Made by a program: the position numbers and the translations under genes. From contig NZ_VLLL01000006.1 of assembly GCF_007994225.1 (NCBI RefSeq), forward strand, positions 1,488,001-1,552,000: a stretch of DNA of 64,000 nt, in the 5' to 3' direction. The notes under the pieces are model-generated. The model saw only the letters and a program-made list of their open reading frames with translations, did not search any database and was not told the DNA's origin. This stretch comes from Stackebrandtia albiflava. GTDB taxonomy: Bacteria; Actinomycetota; Actinomycetes; Mycobacteriales; Micromonosporaceae. Numbering within the stretch: the first letter of the stretch is position 1; the number at the start of each line of letters is the position of its first letter. Below are positions 53,128 through 62,648 of the stretch, one piece after another.

Positions 53128-54441
53128 GTGATAACTCCCGAACAGGTGGACATTCCGGCGACCGCCTTCCCGGTCGAGCAGTTTCGATTGCCTAACGGCC
53201 TGCGGGTGGTGCTCAGCCCCGATCGCGGCGTCCCGGTCGTGGGCGTCGCGGTGGTGTACGACGTGGGGATCAGGCTGGAGCCGCAGGGCAGGTCCGGCTT
53301 CGCCCACCTCTTCGAGCACATGATGTTCCAGGGCTCCGCGAACGTCGCGAAACTGGAGCACATGAGTTACGTGCAGGGCTCCGGCGGCACTCTCAACGGC
53401 TCGACGCACCTCGACTACACCGACTACTACGAGATGCTGCCCTCGAACGCCCTGGAGCGGGCGCTCTTCCTGGAGGCCGACCGCATGCGCGGCCCGGCGA
53501 TCACCGAGGAGAACCTCGCCAACCAGATCGACGTGGTGAAGGAGGAGATCAGGGTCAACGTCCTCAACCGGCCGTACGGCGGTTTCCCCTGGTTGAAGCT
53601 CCCCCCGGTCATGTTCGACACCTTCCCGAACAACCACGACGGCTACGGGTCCTTCGAGGACCTGGAGGCCGCCACGCTGGAGGACGCCCAGACGTTCTTC
53701 GACACCTACTACGCCGCCGGCAACGCGGTGTTGAGCGTCGCCGGCGACTTCGACGTGGCCGAGGCGACCGCGATGATCGAACGGCACTTCGGTGACGTCC
53801 CGGCCCGCGAGGCACCGGTGCACCCCGGCATCGGGGAGCCGGACCTGACGGCCGAACGCCGCGCGTCGTACACCGACCCGAGGGCACCGCTGCCGGCGAT
53901 CGCCGCGGCCTGGCGGGTGCCCGACCCCGTCCGTGACCTCGGTGGATACCTTCCGTACGTCGTCCTGGCGGAACTGCTCACCGACGGCGACGCCTCCCGC
54001 CTGGTGGAGCGGCTCATCCAGAGGGACCGCAGCGCCACGAGCCTGTCGGGTTACCTGGGCTTCATGGGTGAGCCCTTCGCGGTGCGCGACCCCACGGCAC
54101 TGGTGCTGCAGGCGCACCTGCCACCGGGAGGCGACGTGGACCGGTTGCTGGCCACCGTCGACGAGGAGGTGGCGCGGATCGCCTCCGACGGCCTCGCCGA
54201 GGGCGAACTCGCCCGCGTGAAGGCCCGCATCGCACTGCACCTGCTGCACGAGGACGACTCGGTCATCAACCGGGTGCTGCGGCTGGCGACCTCGGCCGCG
54301 CTCCACGGAGACGCCCGCGTCGCCCGGGAGCTTCCCCGCCGGTTGGGAGAGGTCACCGCCGAACAGGTCGTCGAGGCGGCCTCCCGGCTCGTCCCGCACC
54401 GCCGTGCCGCCATCGAAGTCATCGCCGGAGGAGCTGCGTGA
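53128..54441 (+). CDS. M16 zinc peptidase, catalytic subunit
   Basis: 437 residues. Inverted zinc motif HLFEH (60-64) with a downstream Glu in VVKEEIRVN, the GGTLNGSTHLDYTDYYE strand that lines the chamber, and a second half of the M16 clamshell. Digests peptides or small proteins in the cytoplasm. The next gene, overlapping by one base, is the inactive partner, as in paired bacterial M16 peptidases. Confidence 0.9.
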   Translation: MITPEQVDIPATAFPVEQFRLPNGLRVVLSPDRGVPVVGVAVVYDVGIRLEPQGRSGFAHLFEHMMFQGSANVAKLEHMSYVQGSGGTLNGSTHLDYTDYYEMLPSNALERALFLEADRMRGPAITEENLANQIDVVKEEIRVNVLNRPYGGFPWLKLPPVMFDTFPNNHDGYGSFEDLEAATLEDAQTFFDTYYAAGNAVLSVAGDFDVAEATAMIERHFGDVPAREAPVHPGIGEPDLTAERRASYTDPRAPLPAIAAAWRVPDPVRDLGGYLPYVVLAELLTDGDASRLVERLIQRDRSATSLSGYLGFMGEPFAVRDPTALVLQAHLPPGGDVDRLLATVDEEVARIASDGLAEGELARVKARIALHLLHEDDSVINRVLRLATSAALHGDARVARELPRRLGEVTAEQVVEAASRLVPHRRAAIEVIAGGAA

Positions 54442-55751
54442 TGCCCGTCCTGACCGTTCCGGACCTCGCACCGGACACCGAGTTCACCCTGCCCGGCTGC
54501 CACGAGCGCACCCTGGCGAACGGCCTGACCGTCCTGGCCATCCACCGGCCCTCCGTGCCGTTGGCGGAGGTGCGATTGCGGATCCCGTTCGCCTACGCCG
54601 ACGTCGCCGAGTCGTCGGTGTTGGCGCAGACGCTCCTGTCGGGCACGGCGGACAAGACCGTCGTGCAGATCGCCGCCGAGTTGCAGAGCGTCGGCGGCGC
54701 GCTGTCGGCGAGTGTGGACGCCGACCGCATGCTCATCGCGGGCAACAGCCTGGTCGACGGCCTGCCGAAGGTGTTGGCGACGATCGCCGAGGTGGTCGAC
54801 GGCGCGGCGTACCCCGAGGACCAGGTGGAGTCGGAACGCAACCGGCTCGCCGACCGCATCAACGTCGCCCGGCAGCAGCCCGCCCACCTGGTTCAGGTGG
54901 CGCTGCTGGAACGCCTGTACGGCGACCACCCGTACGGCACGCAGACCCCCGAACCGGACGCGGTGTCGCAGATGACGCCCGACCGGCTCCGCGCGTTGCA
55001 CGCCGACCGGCTGCACCCGGCGGGTGCCACCCTCGTGATCGTCGGCGACCTGTCGGCCGAGGCGGCCCTGGACGCCGGCGAGGCGGCGTTGGGCGGCTGG
55101 AACGGTGCCGGGTCGCCCCGCGAGATCGCGCCGGTGCCGGCGCTGCGCACCGGGCCGCTCGTGCTGGTCGACCGTCCCGCGTCGGTGCAGAGTTCGCTGC
55201 GCATCGCCGTGACGGCGCTGCCGCGCACCGATCCCGACAACGCGGCCCAGCAGTTGGCCAACCTGATCTACGGCGGATACTTCTCCTCTCGTCTGGTGGC
55301 CAACATCCGTGAGGACAAGGGCTACACGTACTCGCCGCGTTCGGTCGTCGACCACGGCCTGGCGGGGTCCTCCCTGGTGATCTCCGCCGATGTCGCCACC
55401 GAGGTGACGGCGGCGGCGCTGTGGGAGACCTGGTACGAGATGGGCCGGATGGCCGTCGGTGAGCCGACCAAGGAGGAACTGGAGCAGGCGCGCCGGTATG
55501 CGCTCGGCACGTTGCGGTTGGGAACCGCGACCCAGTCCGGCCTGGCGTCGCTGACGTCGGGGTTCGCCGGATTCGGACTGCGGCTCGACTGGTTGCTGGA
55601 GCACGCCGGACGACTCGCCGAGGTGACCGTGGACGACGTGGCGCGGGTGTCGGCCCGGTTGTTCGCCCCCTCGAACGCCGTCACCGTCGTGTTGGGTGAC
55701 TCCGGTGAGATCCGGAAGCCGTTGGAGGCGCTGACCGCCGTGGGGGCCTGA
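54441..55751 (+). CDS. M16 peptidase, non-catalytic subunit
   Basis: 436 residues, same fold without the HxxEH motif (the matching place reads SSVLAQTLLSG). It keeps the R/Y substrate-tail site YFSSRLVANIREDKGYTYSPRS. ATG 54441 has GGAGGAG seven bases upstream and overlaps the previous TGA. The two subunits should form the closed chamber together. Confidence 0.88.
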   Translation: MPVLTVPDLAPDTEFTLPGCHERTLANGLTVLAIHRPSVPLAEVRLRIPFAYADVAESSVLAQTLLSGTADKTVVQIAAELQSVGGALSASVDADRMLIAGNSLVDGLPKVLATIAEVVDGAAYPEDQVESERNRLADRINVARQQPAHLVQVALLERLYGDHPYGTQTPEPDAVSQMTPDRLRALHADRLHPAGATLVIVGDLSAEAALDAGEAALGGWNGAGSPREIAPVPALRTGPLVLVDRPASVQSSLRIAVTALPRTDPDNAAQQLANLIYGGYFSSRLVANIREDKGYTYSPRSVVDHGLAGSSLVISADVATEVTAAALWETWYEMGRMAVGEPTKEELEQARRYALGTLRLGTATQSGLASLTSGFAGFGLRLDWLLEHAGRLAEVTVDDVARVSARLFAPSNAVTVVLGDSGEIRKPLEALTAVGA

Positions 55752-55752
55752 C

Positions 55753-56598
55753 GTGCGGCCGAGGCTGGCCCGGTCGGTGTTGGACCGGGCGGCCCACCGC
55801 AGGGCCGACGCGAAGTGGCTCGACGAGGCGTGGCACCGGGGACGCGTCCTGGTGGTGGATCCGGCCACCGGGCACGCGCCGGTGGCCGGGAATCCGCCTC
55901 GGCTGCGTTACGTCACCGCCGCCGAGGCACCCGTCGGCGACCGGCTCTACCTGGGCGGCGAGGACGAACCCTACTTCGCCGTGGCCGGCGCCGTGACCGA
56001 CGGCGCGGGGCTGCGTGAACTGGGGTCCGACCTGTCGGACTTCGACGTGGGCGTGTTGACGGAGGCCCTGTCGCTGGTGCGCTGGCACGCCGACCACCTG
56101 TTCCACACCGTCGACGGTTCCCCGACCGAGGTCGCCTCGGGCGGCTGGGAACGGCGCAGCGGGACGCGGACCGTGTGGCCGCGCACCGATCCGGCGGTCA
56201 TCGTGTTGATCACCGACGGCGGCGACAACTGCCTGCTCGCCAACGGCGTGGGCTGGCCCGTCGATCGTTTCTCGTGCATCGCCGGCTTCGTGGAACCCGG
56301 CGAGTCGGCCGAGGCGGCGGTCCACCGTGAAGTGGGGGAGGAGGTCGGTGTGACGCTACGCGATCTGGCCTATGTGGCCAGTCAACCGTGGCCGTTCCCC
56401 AGGTCGTTGATGCTGGGCTTCCACGGGCTCGCCGATCCGGGTGCCCCGGTCGTCGTGCAGGACGACGAGATCGCCGCCGCCCGATGGTTCCACCGTTCCG
56501 AACTCGCCGCCGCGCTGGCCGGTGCCGACGCGCCGCTGCGGGTGCCCCCGTCGATCTCCATCGCGCGGTTCCTGATGGAGCGCTGGATCGCCGCCTGA
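55753..56598 (+). CDS. nudC: NADH pyrophosphatase / NAD-decapping NudC, zinc ribbon lost
   Basis: Hydrolyses NADH and NAD-capped RNA to NMN and AMP. 281 residues. The Nudix box GFVEPGESAEAAVHREVGEEVGV (178-200) is intact, and SQPWPFPRSLM (209-219) is the NudC signature. The four-Cys zinc ribbon normally at about 110-143 is gone: that segment reads RWHADHLFHTVDGSP and GGWERRSGTRT. GTG 55753 starts one base after the M16 stop, so it shares that mRNA. Confidence 0.85.
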   Translation: MRPRLARSVLDRAAHRRADAKWLDEAWHRGRVLVVDPATGHAPVAGNPPRLRYVTAAEAPVGDRLYLGGEDEPYFAVAGAVTDGAGLRELGSDLSDFDVGVLTEALSLVRWHADHLFHTVDGSPTEVASGGWERRSGTRTVWPRTDPAVIVLITDGGDNCLLANGVGWPVDRFSCIAGFVEPGESAEAAVHREVGEEVGVTLRDLAYVASQPWPFPRSLMLGFHGLADPGAPVVVQDDEIAAARWFHRSELAAALAGADAPLRVPPSISIARFLMERWIAA

Positions 56599-56673
56599 TC
56601 CGTCCGATCGTCCCTCCGATGTAGTGGACCGCCGGCATACCGGGTTTTCGGCCGTTCGGCGGACTCGCGAGGC

Positions 56674-56709
56674 TTGGAAAGAGTTCTTTCGAAAGATATC
56701 TTTCGACAC
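56674..56709 (+). promoter_or_regulatory. Leaderless promoter and 18-base palindrome of the ArsR gene
   Basis: TTGGAA (56674-56679), 17-base spacer, TATCTT (56697-56702), then ATG seven bases on. The perfect palindrome TCGAAAGATATCTTTCGA (56689-56706) covers spacer and -10, so bound repressor would block the promoter. Confidence 0.7.
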
Positions 56710-57354
56710 ATGGAAGACGCCGAGACCTCCGAACAGTGGCCGATCCGCACCATCCGGGACCCCGCCGTGTTGCGCGCCATGGCGCATCCGCTGCGGCTGC
56801 GCCTGATCGAGCTGTTGGCGGTGCACGGTCCCGCCACCGCCACCCGGTTGGCCGCGCAGGTCGGTGAGAGCCCCGCCAACTGCTCATGGCACCTGCGGCA
56901 ACTCGCCGCGGGTGGCTACATCGAGGAGGCGCCAGGTGGCACGGGACGCCGTCGCCTGTGGAAGTTCGTCGAGACCGGCCACTGCTACGGCGGCGCCGAC
57001 GACGAGCCGGAACTCGCCGCCGCCGGCCAGGCGGCGGGCGCCATCCAACTCGAACACGAGGTCGACCGGTTGCGGCACTGGCGGGCGGCCCGGACCGACG
57101 AGTCCCCCGAATGGCGCGAGGCGGTCTTCTCGACCAACTCGATCGCCTGGCTGACCGCCGATGAGCTGGCCGCACTCAACCGCGAGGTCATGGACCTGTA
57201 CCTGCGCCACATACAACGCCACTTCGCACCCGAGACCCGGCCGGCCGGATCCCGCCCGGTGAGGCTGGTCGCCTGGGGCATCACCGACACCGACCTCGAG
57301 ACACCCGCCGAACCCGACACCCCCGCCGACGCCGGTCGTCGACCCCGCTCCTGA
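56710..57354 (+). CDS. ArsR-family winged-helix regulator
   Basis: 214 residues. The winged helix (RAMAHPLRLRLIELLAVHGPATATRLAAQVGESPANCSWHLRQLAAGGYIEE) is ArsR-like without the classic metal Cys, so ligand is probably organic. The C-terminal half has TNSIAWLTADELAALNREVMDLYLRH. It precedes an MFS exporter by 13 bases and sits on its own palindrome; the pair is a self-regulated efflux unit. Confidence 0.82.
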   Translation: MEDAETSEQWPIRTIRDPAVLRAMAHPLRLRLIELLAVHGPATATRLAAQVGESPANCSWHLRQLAAGGYIEEAPGGTGRRRLWKFVETGHCYGGADDEPELAAAGQAAGAIQLEHEVDRLRHWRAARTDESPEWREAVFSTNSIAWLTADELAALNREVMDLYLRHIQRHFAPETRPAGSRPVRLVAWGITDTDLETPAEPDTPADAGRRPRS

Positions 57355-57367
57355 AGGAAACCACCCC

Positions 57368-58603
57368 ATGCGCACCCTGTTCGCCCAACCCGGTTACGCC
57401 CGGCTGTTCGCCGGTACGGCCGCCGCCACCATCGGCGACTCACTCCTGCTGCTCGTCCTGGCCATCTGGGTCAAGGACCTGACCGGCTCCGACGGCGCGG
57501 CCGGCATCACCCTGTTCTTCTACGGCGCGCCGATGCTGGCCGCGCCCCTGTTCGGCATGCTCGTCGACAGGTTCCGCAACCGTCCGTTCCTGGTGGTGGC
57601 CAACGTCGTCAACGCCACGTTCCTCATCCCGCTCGCCTTCGTCGGCGGAAGCGCCGACGTGTGGCTCATCTACCTGACGGCCCTGCTGCTCGGGGTGGGG
57701 AGCACCGTGGACAGTCCCGCGCTGAACGGACTGCTCAAACGCATGCTGCCCGCCGAGCTGCTGGTGCAGGCCAACAGCGCCTCACAGACCGTCCAGCAGG
57801 GAATGCGGCTGGCCGGCCCCCTGGTCGGTGCGGGCCTCTACCTGGTCGGCGGGGGCATCGTCGTCGCCGCCGTGGACGCCGCCTGCCTCCTGATCGCCGC
57901 CGCCACCATCTGGTCGCTGCGGGTCGAGGAACCGAAACCCGCGCCCCGGCCGGCGGAGAGCCGGTGGCTGCCGGAGATCCTCGCGGGCTTCCGGTTCGTC
58001 GCCGCCGACGGCGCCCTCAAACGGATCACCCTCGGCATGTTCCTCGCCGGGTGCGCGATCGGGGCGGTCGAATCGGTCGGGTTCGCGTTGACCGACAAGG
58101 GGCTCGGTCAGCCGCCGGAGTTCATCTCCGTGATCGTCACCGTCATGGGCATCGGTGGACTCCTCGGAGGACTCACCGCGGCGAAGGTGGTCACCAGACT
58201 CGGAGAGGTCGCCGCGGCGGCACTGTCGATGGCGTTGATCGCGCTGACCTGCCTGGTCTGGGTGATCCCGCAGACGGTGGTGGTCCTGGTGATCACGCCG
58301 GTGGTCGGGTACGCGCTGCCGATCCTGGTCGTGGCCGCGAACACGCTCGTGCAACGGAGGTCGCCGCAGGAACTCATCGGCCGGGTCTCCTCCGTCACGA
58401 ACCAGTCGATCTCGGTGCCGCAGGTGTTCTCGATCGCCCTGGGGGCGTTGCTGGTCAGCGTCCTGGACTACCGGTTCGTGCTGCTCGGAATGGCGGTGCT
58501 GTTCGGCGCCTCGGCCGTCTACCTCTTCCTGGGGCGCCGCCTGAGCCGCGACACCGGCGCGACACCCGAACCGGAGGTGTCCGCCGAGGCCGCGACCGCC
58601 TGA
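57368..58603 (+). CDS. MFS transporter (efflux type)
   Basis: 411 residues, about twelve helices. The opening LFAQPGYARLFAGTAAATIGDSLLLLVLAIWVKDLTGS and the DRFRNRPFLVV loop are typical of MFS drug exporters of the MFS_3/TF1354 type. Start ATG 57368 has GAAGGA upstream. Substrate unknown, probably an organic toxic compound sensed by the ArsR partner. Confidence 0.85.
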   Translation: MRTLFAQPGYARLFAGTAAATIGDSLLLLVLAIWVKDLTGSDGAAGITLFFYGAPMLAAPLFGMLVDRFRNRPFLVVANVVNATFLIPLAFVGGSADVWLIYLTALLLGVGSTVDSPALNGLLKRMLPAELLVQANSASQTVQQGMRLAGPLVGAGLYLVGGGIVVAAVDAACLLIAAATIWSLRVEEPKPAPRPAESRWLPEILAGFRFVAADGALKRITLGMFLAGCAIGAVESVGFALTDKGLGQPPEFISVIVTVMGIGGLLGGLTAAKVVTRLGEVAAAALSMALIALTCLVWVIPQTVVVLVITPVVGYALPILVVAANTLVQRRSPQELIGRVSSVTNQSISVPQVFSIALGALLVSVLDYRFVLLGMAVLFGASAVYLFLGRRLSRDTGATPEPEVSAEAATA

Positions 58604-58612
58604 CCCCGGCCG

Positions 58613-58648
58613 GAGCCCACCCACCGGGGAACCCCGGTGGGTAGGCTC
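58613..58648 (+). terminator. Terminator between the MFS and TetR genes
   Basis: Perfect 11-base arms ACCCACCGGGG / CCCCGGTGGGT with an AA loop, extended by GAGCC / GGCTC around single bulges. Confidence 0.75.
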
Positions 58649-58673
58649 TGCCGTGTCACGACAAGGAGCCGCC

Positions 58674-59258
58674 ATGGTGGGCTACGCGAAGGGCCGGGTC
58701 CGCCGGGAGGACATCATCGCCGCCGCCGCGGCGGCGTACGGGGAGTCGGGTTACCGGCAGGCGTCACTGCGCGACATCGCGCGCCGCGTGGGGATCTCGC
58801 ACTCCGGTCTCCTCTACCACTTCCCGACGAAGGAGGCGTTGCTGACCGCCGTGCTCGAACGGCGCGACGCCGTCGACGCGGCCCGCGAACGGTTGCACGG
58901 TCCGCCCGGGGCGGCGGTGCTGCGCAGCATGGTGTCGCTCGCCGCCCACAACACCGACCACCCCGCCATCGTGGAGCTGTACAGTCGCCTCGCCGCCGAG
59001 GCGGTGTCGCCCGACCATCCCGCCCACGGATACTTCGCGCGGCACTACCGGCGGGCCCGTGACCTGGTGCGCGCCTCCTTCACCGCCATGGCCGAGGCGG
59101 GGGAACTGCGCGACGGGGTCGACCCCGACCGGGCGGCGACCGTGTTCATCGCCTTGATGGACGGTCTACAGGTGCAGTGGCTCACCTCGCCCGACGAGGT
59201 CGACATGACCGCCACGCTGCGCACGCACCTGGCGACCCTGCTGCGGGACGGGAGCTGA
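58674..59258 (+). CDS. TetR-family regulator
   Basis: 194 residues. HTH at about 8-52 (REDIIAAAAAAYGESGYRQASLRDIARRVGISHSGLLYHFPTKEALL) and a TetR_C-type ligand half ending in VFIALMDGLQVQWL. AAGGAG five bases before ATG 58674. The next genes are on the other strand and are plausible targets. Confidence 0.88.
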   Translation: MVGYAKGRVRREDIIAAAAAAYGESGYRQASLRDIARRVGISHSGLLYHFPTKEALLTAVLERRDAVDAARERLHGPPGAAVLRSMVSLAAHNTDHPAIVELYSRLAAEAVSPDHPAHGYFARHYRRARDLVRASFTAMAEAGELRDGVDPDRAATVFIALMDGLQVQWLTSPDEVDMTATLRTHLATLLRDGS

Positions 59259-59270
59259 GGCCGCGCCCGG

Positions 59271-60365
59271 TCACGCCGTGCGCTTCATCGGATCCCATCC
59301 CTCCGGCAGTGGCGCGACCGGCACGAAGTCCGAGGTGACCGGTACCGGCGCGCGGGTGCGGATCGACTCCTCCACGGCCAGCATGACGTCGAGGACGTGG
59401 AACGCCAGTTCACCCGACGCCCGCTCCGCCGCACCGCCCTGCGCGGCACGCACCAGGTCGAGGACACCGACGCCCCGCGTCGCGGTGTGACCCTGCGGCG
59501 GAAGCTCCGATGTGTCGTCCAGCTCGAACAGGTGCAGGGTCGTGTTCCCGTCGAACCGGTTCGGGTCGGGCAACACGGCGGTCCCGGCCGGTCCGGTGAT
59601 CTCGACCAGCCCGGTCCGGGACACGCCGGAGTCGAAACTCATGACCAGTTGCGCGACACCGCCGTCGCGGTATTCGACCAGTGCGTTGACGGAGGTCGGC
59701 ACCGTCACCGGGAAGGCGGTGCCCGCCCGCGGTCCCGAACGGATCACGCGCGTCTCACGACCCCGCGTCCCGGTGGCGGTAACCCTGCAGACCGGACCGA
59801 ACACGTGCGCCAGCGTCGTCAGGTAGTACGGACCCATGTCGAACAGCGGCCCGGCGCCCTCCTGGAACAGGAACTCCGGGGCCGGGTGCCAGGCGTCGGG
59901 GCCGGGTGACTGGAACACGGCCAGTGCCGTCGCGGGGCGCCCGATCCGGCCCTCCGCCATGGCACGGAACGCGGTCTGGAGTCCGGCGCCGAGCATGGTG
60001 TCGGGTGCGCAGCCGACCCGCAGGCCGTGGCGGTGCGACAGGTCCAGTAGTTCCCGCGCCGAGGCACGGGTCAGTCCCAGTGGTTTCTCGTTCCAGACGT
60101 GTTTGCCCGCGGTGACCGCGGCGGTGGCGACCTCGACGTGTGCGGCGGGGATCGTCAGGTTGACGACGACCTCGACGTCGTCGCGGTCCAGCAGTTCCGC
60201 GAGTGTGCCGCTGTGGGGGACGCCGTGCCGTTCGGCCTGCCGGGCGGCACGGTCGGTGTCCAGGTCGGCCACGAACCGCACCGCCAGATCCGGGAAGGTG
60301 CCCAGGTTCTCGAGGTAGGTGTCACTGATGACGCCCGCGCCCACCACTCCGACTCCGACGGTCAT
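59271..60365 (-). CDS. Gfo/Idh/MocA-family oxidoreductase
   Basis: 364 residues. Rossmann start VGVVGAGVISDTYLENL, EKPLG cofactor motif and the C-terminal beta domain. Oxidises or reduces sugars and cyclitols with NAD(P). Its ATG overlaps the stop of the next upstream gene (ATGA), a sugar isomerase-like protein, so the two act in one sugar pathway. Confidence 0.85.
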   Translation of the reverse strand: MTVGVGVVGAGVISDTYLENLGTFPDLAVRFVADLDTDRAARQAERHGVPHSGTLAELLDRDDVEVVVNLTIPAAHVEVATAAVTAGKHVWNEKPLGLTRASARELLDLSHRHGLRVGCAPDTMLGAGLQTAFRAMAEGRIGRPATALAVFQSPGPDAWHPAPEFLFQEGAGPLFDMGPYYLTTLAHVFGPVCRVTATGTRGRETRVIRSGPRAGTAFPVTVPTSVNALVEYRDGGVAQLVMSFDSGVSRTGLVEITGPAGTAVLPDPNRFDGNTTLHLFELDDTSELPPQGHTATRGVGVLDLVRAAQGGAAERASGELAFHVLDVMLAVEESIRTRAPVPVTSDFVPVAPLPEGWDPMKRTA

Positions 60366-61114
60366 GACACCGACCCCCGCAGGTAGCGGAGACCGGCGGC
60401 GATCCCCTCGAAGACGTCGCCGTCGTAGGAGTCGAACTCGACGACCCGAAGGGCGGACCCCGCGGCGGCGAGGATCTCCGGAAGCGGCACGACGCCTTCT
60501 CCGGCGGGCGCCTGCCCGGATCCGTCGAGTGCCAACCCGCCGTCCTTGACGTGGACGGCGACCACGCGGTCGCCGAGCCGGCGCAGCAGGTCGGCGGCCG
60601 GTTCACCACCGGCCGTCGCCCAGTACACGTCGATCTCCAGGACCACGGCGGGATCGAGTCGATCGGCGAGGACGTCCAGCCCGGTGCGCCCGTCGAATCG
60701 GGTCTGCAACTCCCACCAGTGATTGTGGTATCCCAGCCGGAGCCCGTGGGAGGCCGCCTGCGGCGCGAGTGCGTTGAGGGCGTCGGCGATCCGGCCGATG
60801 TCGTCGACGGTCTTCCACAGGTCGGGTTCGGAGAACGGCTGGATGACGGTGTGGACGCCCAGGTCCGTGGCCGCGCGGAACGCCTCGGCGGGGTCGCCGT
60901 CGAGCAGTCCGGCGTGGGCGGTGGGGCATGTCGTTCCGGTGTCGTCGAGGGCGCGGCGGATGTCGGTGTGTCGTTCGGTGATGCCGAACGCCTCGATCTG
61001 CCGGAAACCGATGTCGTGCAGTCGCCGCAGCGTCTCGACGGGCCGGTCGGCGAAGGAGTCCCGGACGGAGTAGAGCTGGACCGAGGGCTCGGAGGGCGAT
61101 GGTGTCGCGGACAT
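60362..61114 (-). CDS. Sugar phosphate isomerase/epimerase-like TIM barrel
   Basis: 250 residues of the xylose-isomerase-like / AP endonuclease-2 fold: VQLYSVRDSF start, IEAFG, YHNHWWE and VVLEIDVYWATAGG carry the metal-binding residues, and VHVKDGG the late His. IolE/IolH-type proteins have this pattern, so inositol or a related sugar is possible. GGAG six bases before ATG 61114. Confidence 0.82.
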   Translation of the reverse strand: MSATPSPSEPSVQLYSVRDSFADRPVETLRRLHDIGFRQIEAFGITERHTDIRRALDDTGTTCPTAHAGLLDGDPAEAFRAATDLGVHTVIQPFSEPDLWKTVDDIGRIADALNALAPQAASHGLRLGYHNHWWELQTRFDGRTGLDVLADRLDPAVVLEIDVYWATAGGEPAADLLRRLGDRVVAVHVKDGGLALDGSGQAPAGEGVVPLPEILAAAGSALRVVEFDSYDGDVFEGIAAGLRYLRGSVS

Positions 61115-61336
61115 GTTCGCTCCTTGTGGCCCGTCGTTGCGAGGGGAACGGGCCTGCCGAATTTCTACCACGTGGTCGGGATTTCAGCTACCGTCGCGTG
61201 TGGACCGCCATGATTCCTCCGCAATTTATGGCCGTATTGCGGGGGACCGACCGGATTCTCCGATTACGAGGTATTCGCAACCGTGAATTTTTCATACAGT
61301 GGGGTGCCGCCGTCCCCTCGCTCCCAGGAGGAAGCC

Positions 61337-62512
61337 ATGACCCTCATCGGCGCCCGAATCCGGTATCGGGCGGCCCTGTGGCTGGCCGCGGTGCTGGCCG
61401 TGACCACGCTCGGTGTCACCGGTTGGCCCGCGCAGGCCGACGCCGCCGCGTCCGACATGCGACTGGAGATCAGCCGCACCGATCCCGCCCTACTGGACGC
61501 ACTGCACGACCGGCTTCCCGAGGCGGGCGTCGTCGACGTCGTCGACTCGGCCAACCGCACCGCCCGCTCCTGCTCCGCACCGGTCAGCCACCGGGTGGCG
61601 TCGTTCTGCTGGAACTCCGGCGACGGATCCGTGGCGTACTGGATGCCGCAGGGGATCACCAGCAGTTCCGACGCCTACCCCGGCGGCACCGTCGACGGCC
61701 GGGAGGTCCTGATCACGAGCTGGTACGACACGGGAAGCTCCGGGATCAACCGCGGTGTAAGGCTCAGCTTCGTCGACATGAGCGACCCCGTCACACCCGA
61801 CTACCGGCACATCCTGCTGGTCGAACCGTACTGGAGCGGTTCCGAGCCGAACTACAGGCGGGTGGCGGCGCACGCCGGCGGCCTGGTCTGGTACGGCGAC
61901 AAGCTGTACGTCAACAACACCTACGACGGCATGCGCGTGTTCGACATGGACGACCTGATGCGGGTCAGCACCGGCGACAGTGGAAAGATCGGGCGGCAGT
62001 CCGACGGCCGGTACATGGCGCACGACTACCTCTACATCCTTCCGCAGTCCGGCCGCTACGTACCGAGCACGGTCGGCGGCGAGCCGCGAGTCCGGTACTC
62101 GCAGTCCTCACTGGACCGCACCACCTCGCCCGACAGCATGGTGGTCAGCGAGTACGGCAACCCCGGGGACGGCACCCGGATCATCCGCTTCGACCTCGAC
62201 GAGGCGAACCACGAGATCCGGGCCGACTCCGACGGATACGCCCGTGCCGACTGGTCCCGGGTGACCTCGTTCCGCAGCGTCCAGGGCGCCACCGCCGTCA
62301 ACGGCACCTTCTACGTGCAACGCAGCAACGGCGACGGCAGCCGGGGCGACCTGTTCACCTGGCGGCCCGGGAACTACGCCGAACCACACGACGGGACGGT
62401 CCCGATCGGTCCGGAGGACCTCAGTTACTGGAGCCAGAAGGGCCAACTGTGGTCCTTGAGCGAATACGCCGGCAAACGGTACGTGTACGCCTCACGGCTG
62501 TCGAGCTGGTGA
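61337..62512 (+). CDS. Secreted protein, probable beta-propeller
   Basis: 391 residues. Signal peptide about 1-37 (ends ADA). The mature part has repeated strand pairs with Tyr/Trp (VAYWMPQGITSS, YGDKLYVNNTYDGMRVFD, SYWSQKGQLWSLSEY), suggesting a propeller. Four Cys in the first third. I know no enzyme motif in it. AGGAGG before ATG 61337. Monocistronic, followed by a strong hairpin. Confidence 0.7.
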   Translation: MTLIGARIRYRAALWLAAVLAVTTLGVTGWPAQADAAASDMRLEISRTDPALLDALHDRLPEAGVVDVVDSANRTARSCSAPVSHRVASFCWNSGDGSVAYWMPQGITSSSDAYPGGTVDGREVLITSWYDTGSSGINRGVRLSFVDMSDPVTPDYRHILLVEPYWSGSEPNYRRVAAHAGGLVWYGDKLYVNNTYDGMRVFDMDDLMRVSTGDSGKIGRQSDGRYMAHDYLYILPQSGRYVPSTVGGEPRVRYSQSSLDRTTSPDSMVVSEYGNPGDGTRIIRFDLDEANHEIRADSDGYARADWSRVTSFRSVQGATAVNGTFYVQRSNGDGSRGDLFTWRPGNYAEPHDGTVPIGPEDLSYWSQKGQLWSLSEYAGKRYVYASRLSSW

Positions 62513-62518
62513 CGACCA

Positions 62519-62548
62519 CCGGCCCGGCCGTCTCCACGGCCGGGCCGG
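62519..62548 (+). terminator. Terminator after the secreted protein gene
   Basis: Perfect 13-base arms (62519-62531, 62536-62548) with loop CTCC. Confidence 0.75.
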
Positions 62549-62636
62549 CCGCCGTCCTCTCGGATACGAGCCGCCAGGTGCGATCGTGGTACCGAGTGAC
62601 GGCGTAATTCGGTCGTCCGGATGCCGCACGGCTGTC

Positions 62637-62642
62637 TACAGT
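62637..62642 (+). promoter_or_regulatory. -10-like hexamer before the exonuclease gene
   Basis: TACAGT ends six bases before ATG 62649; no ribosome binding site. Confidence 0.45.
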
Positions 62643-62648
62643 GCGGCC

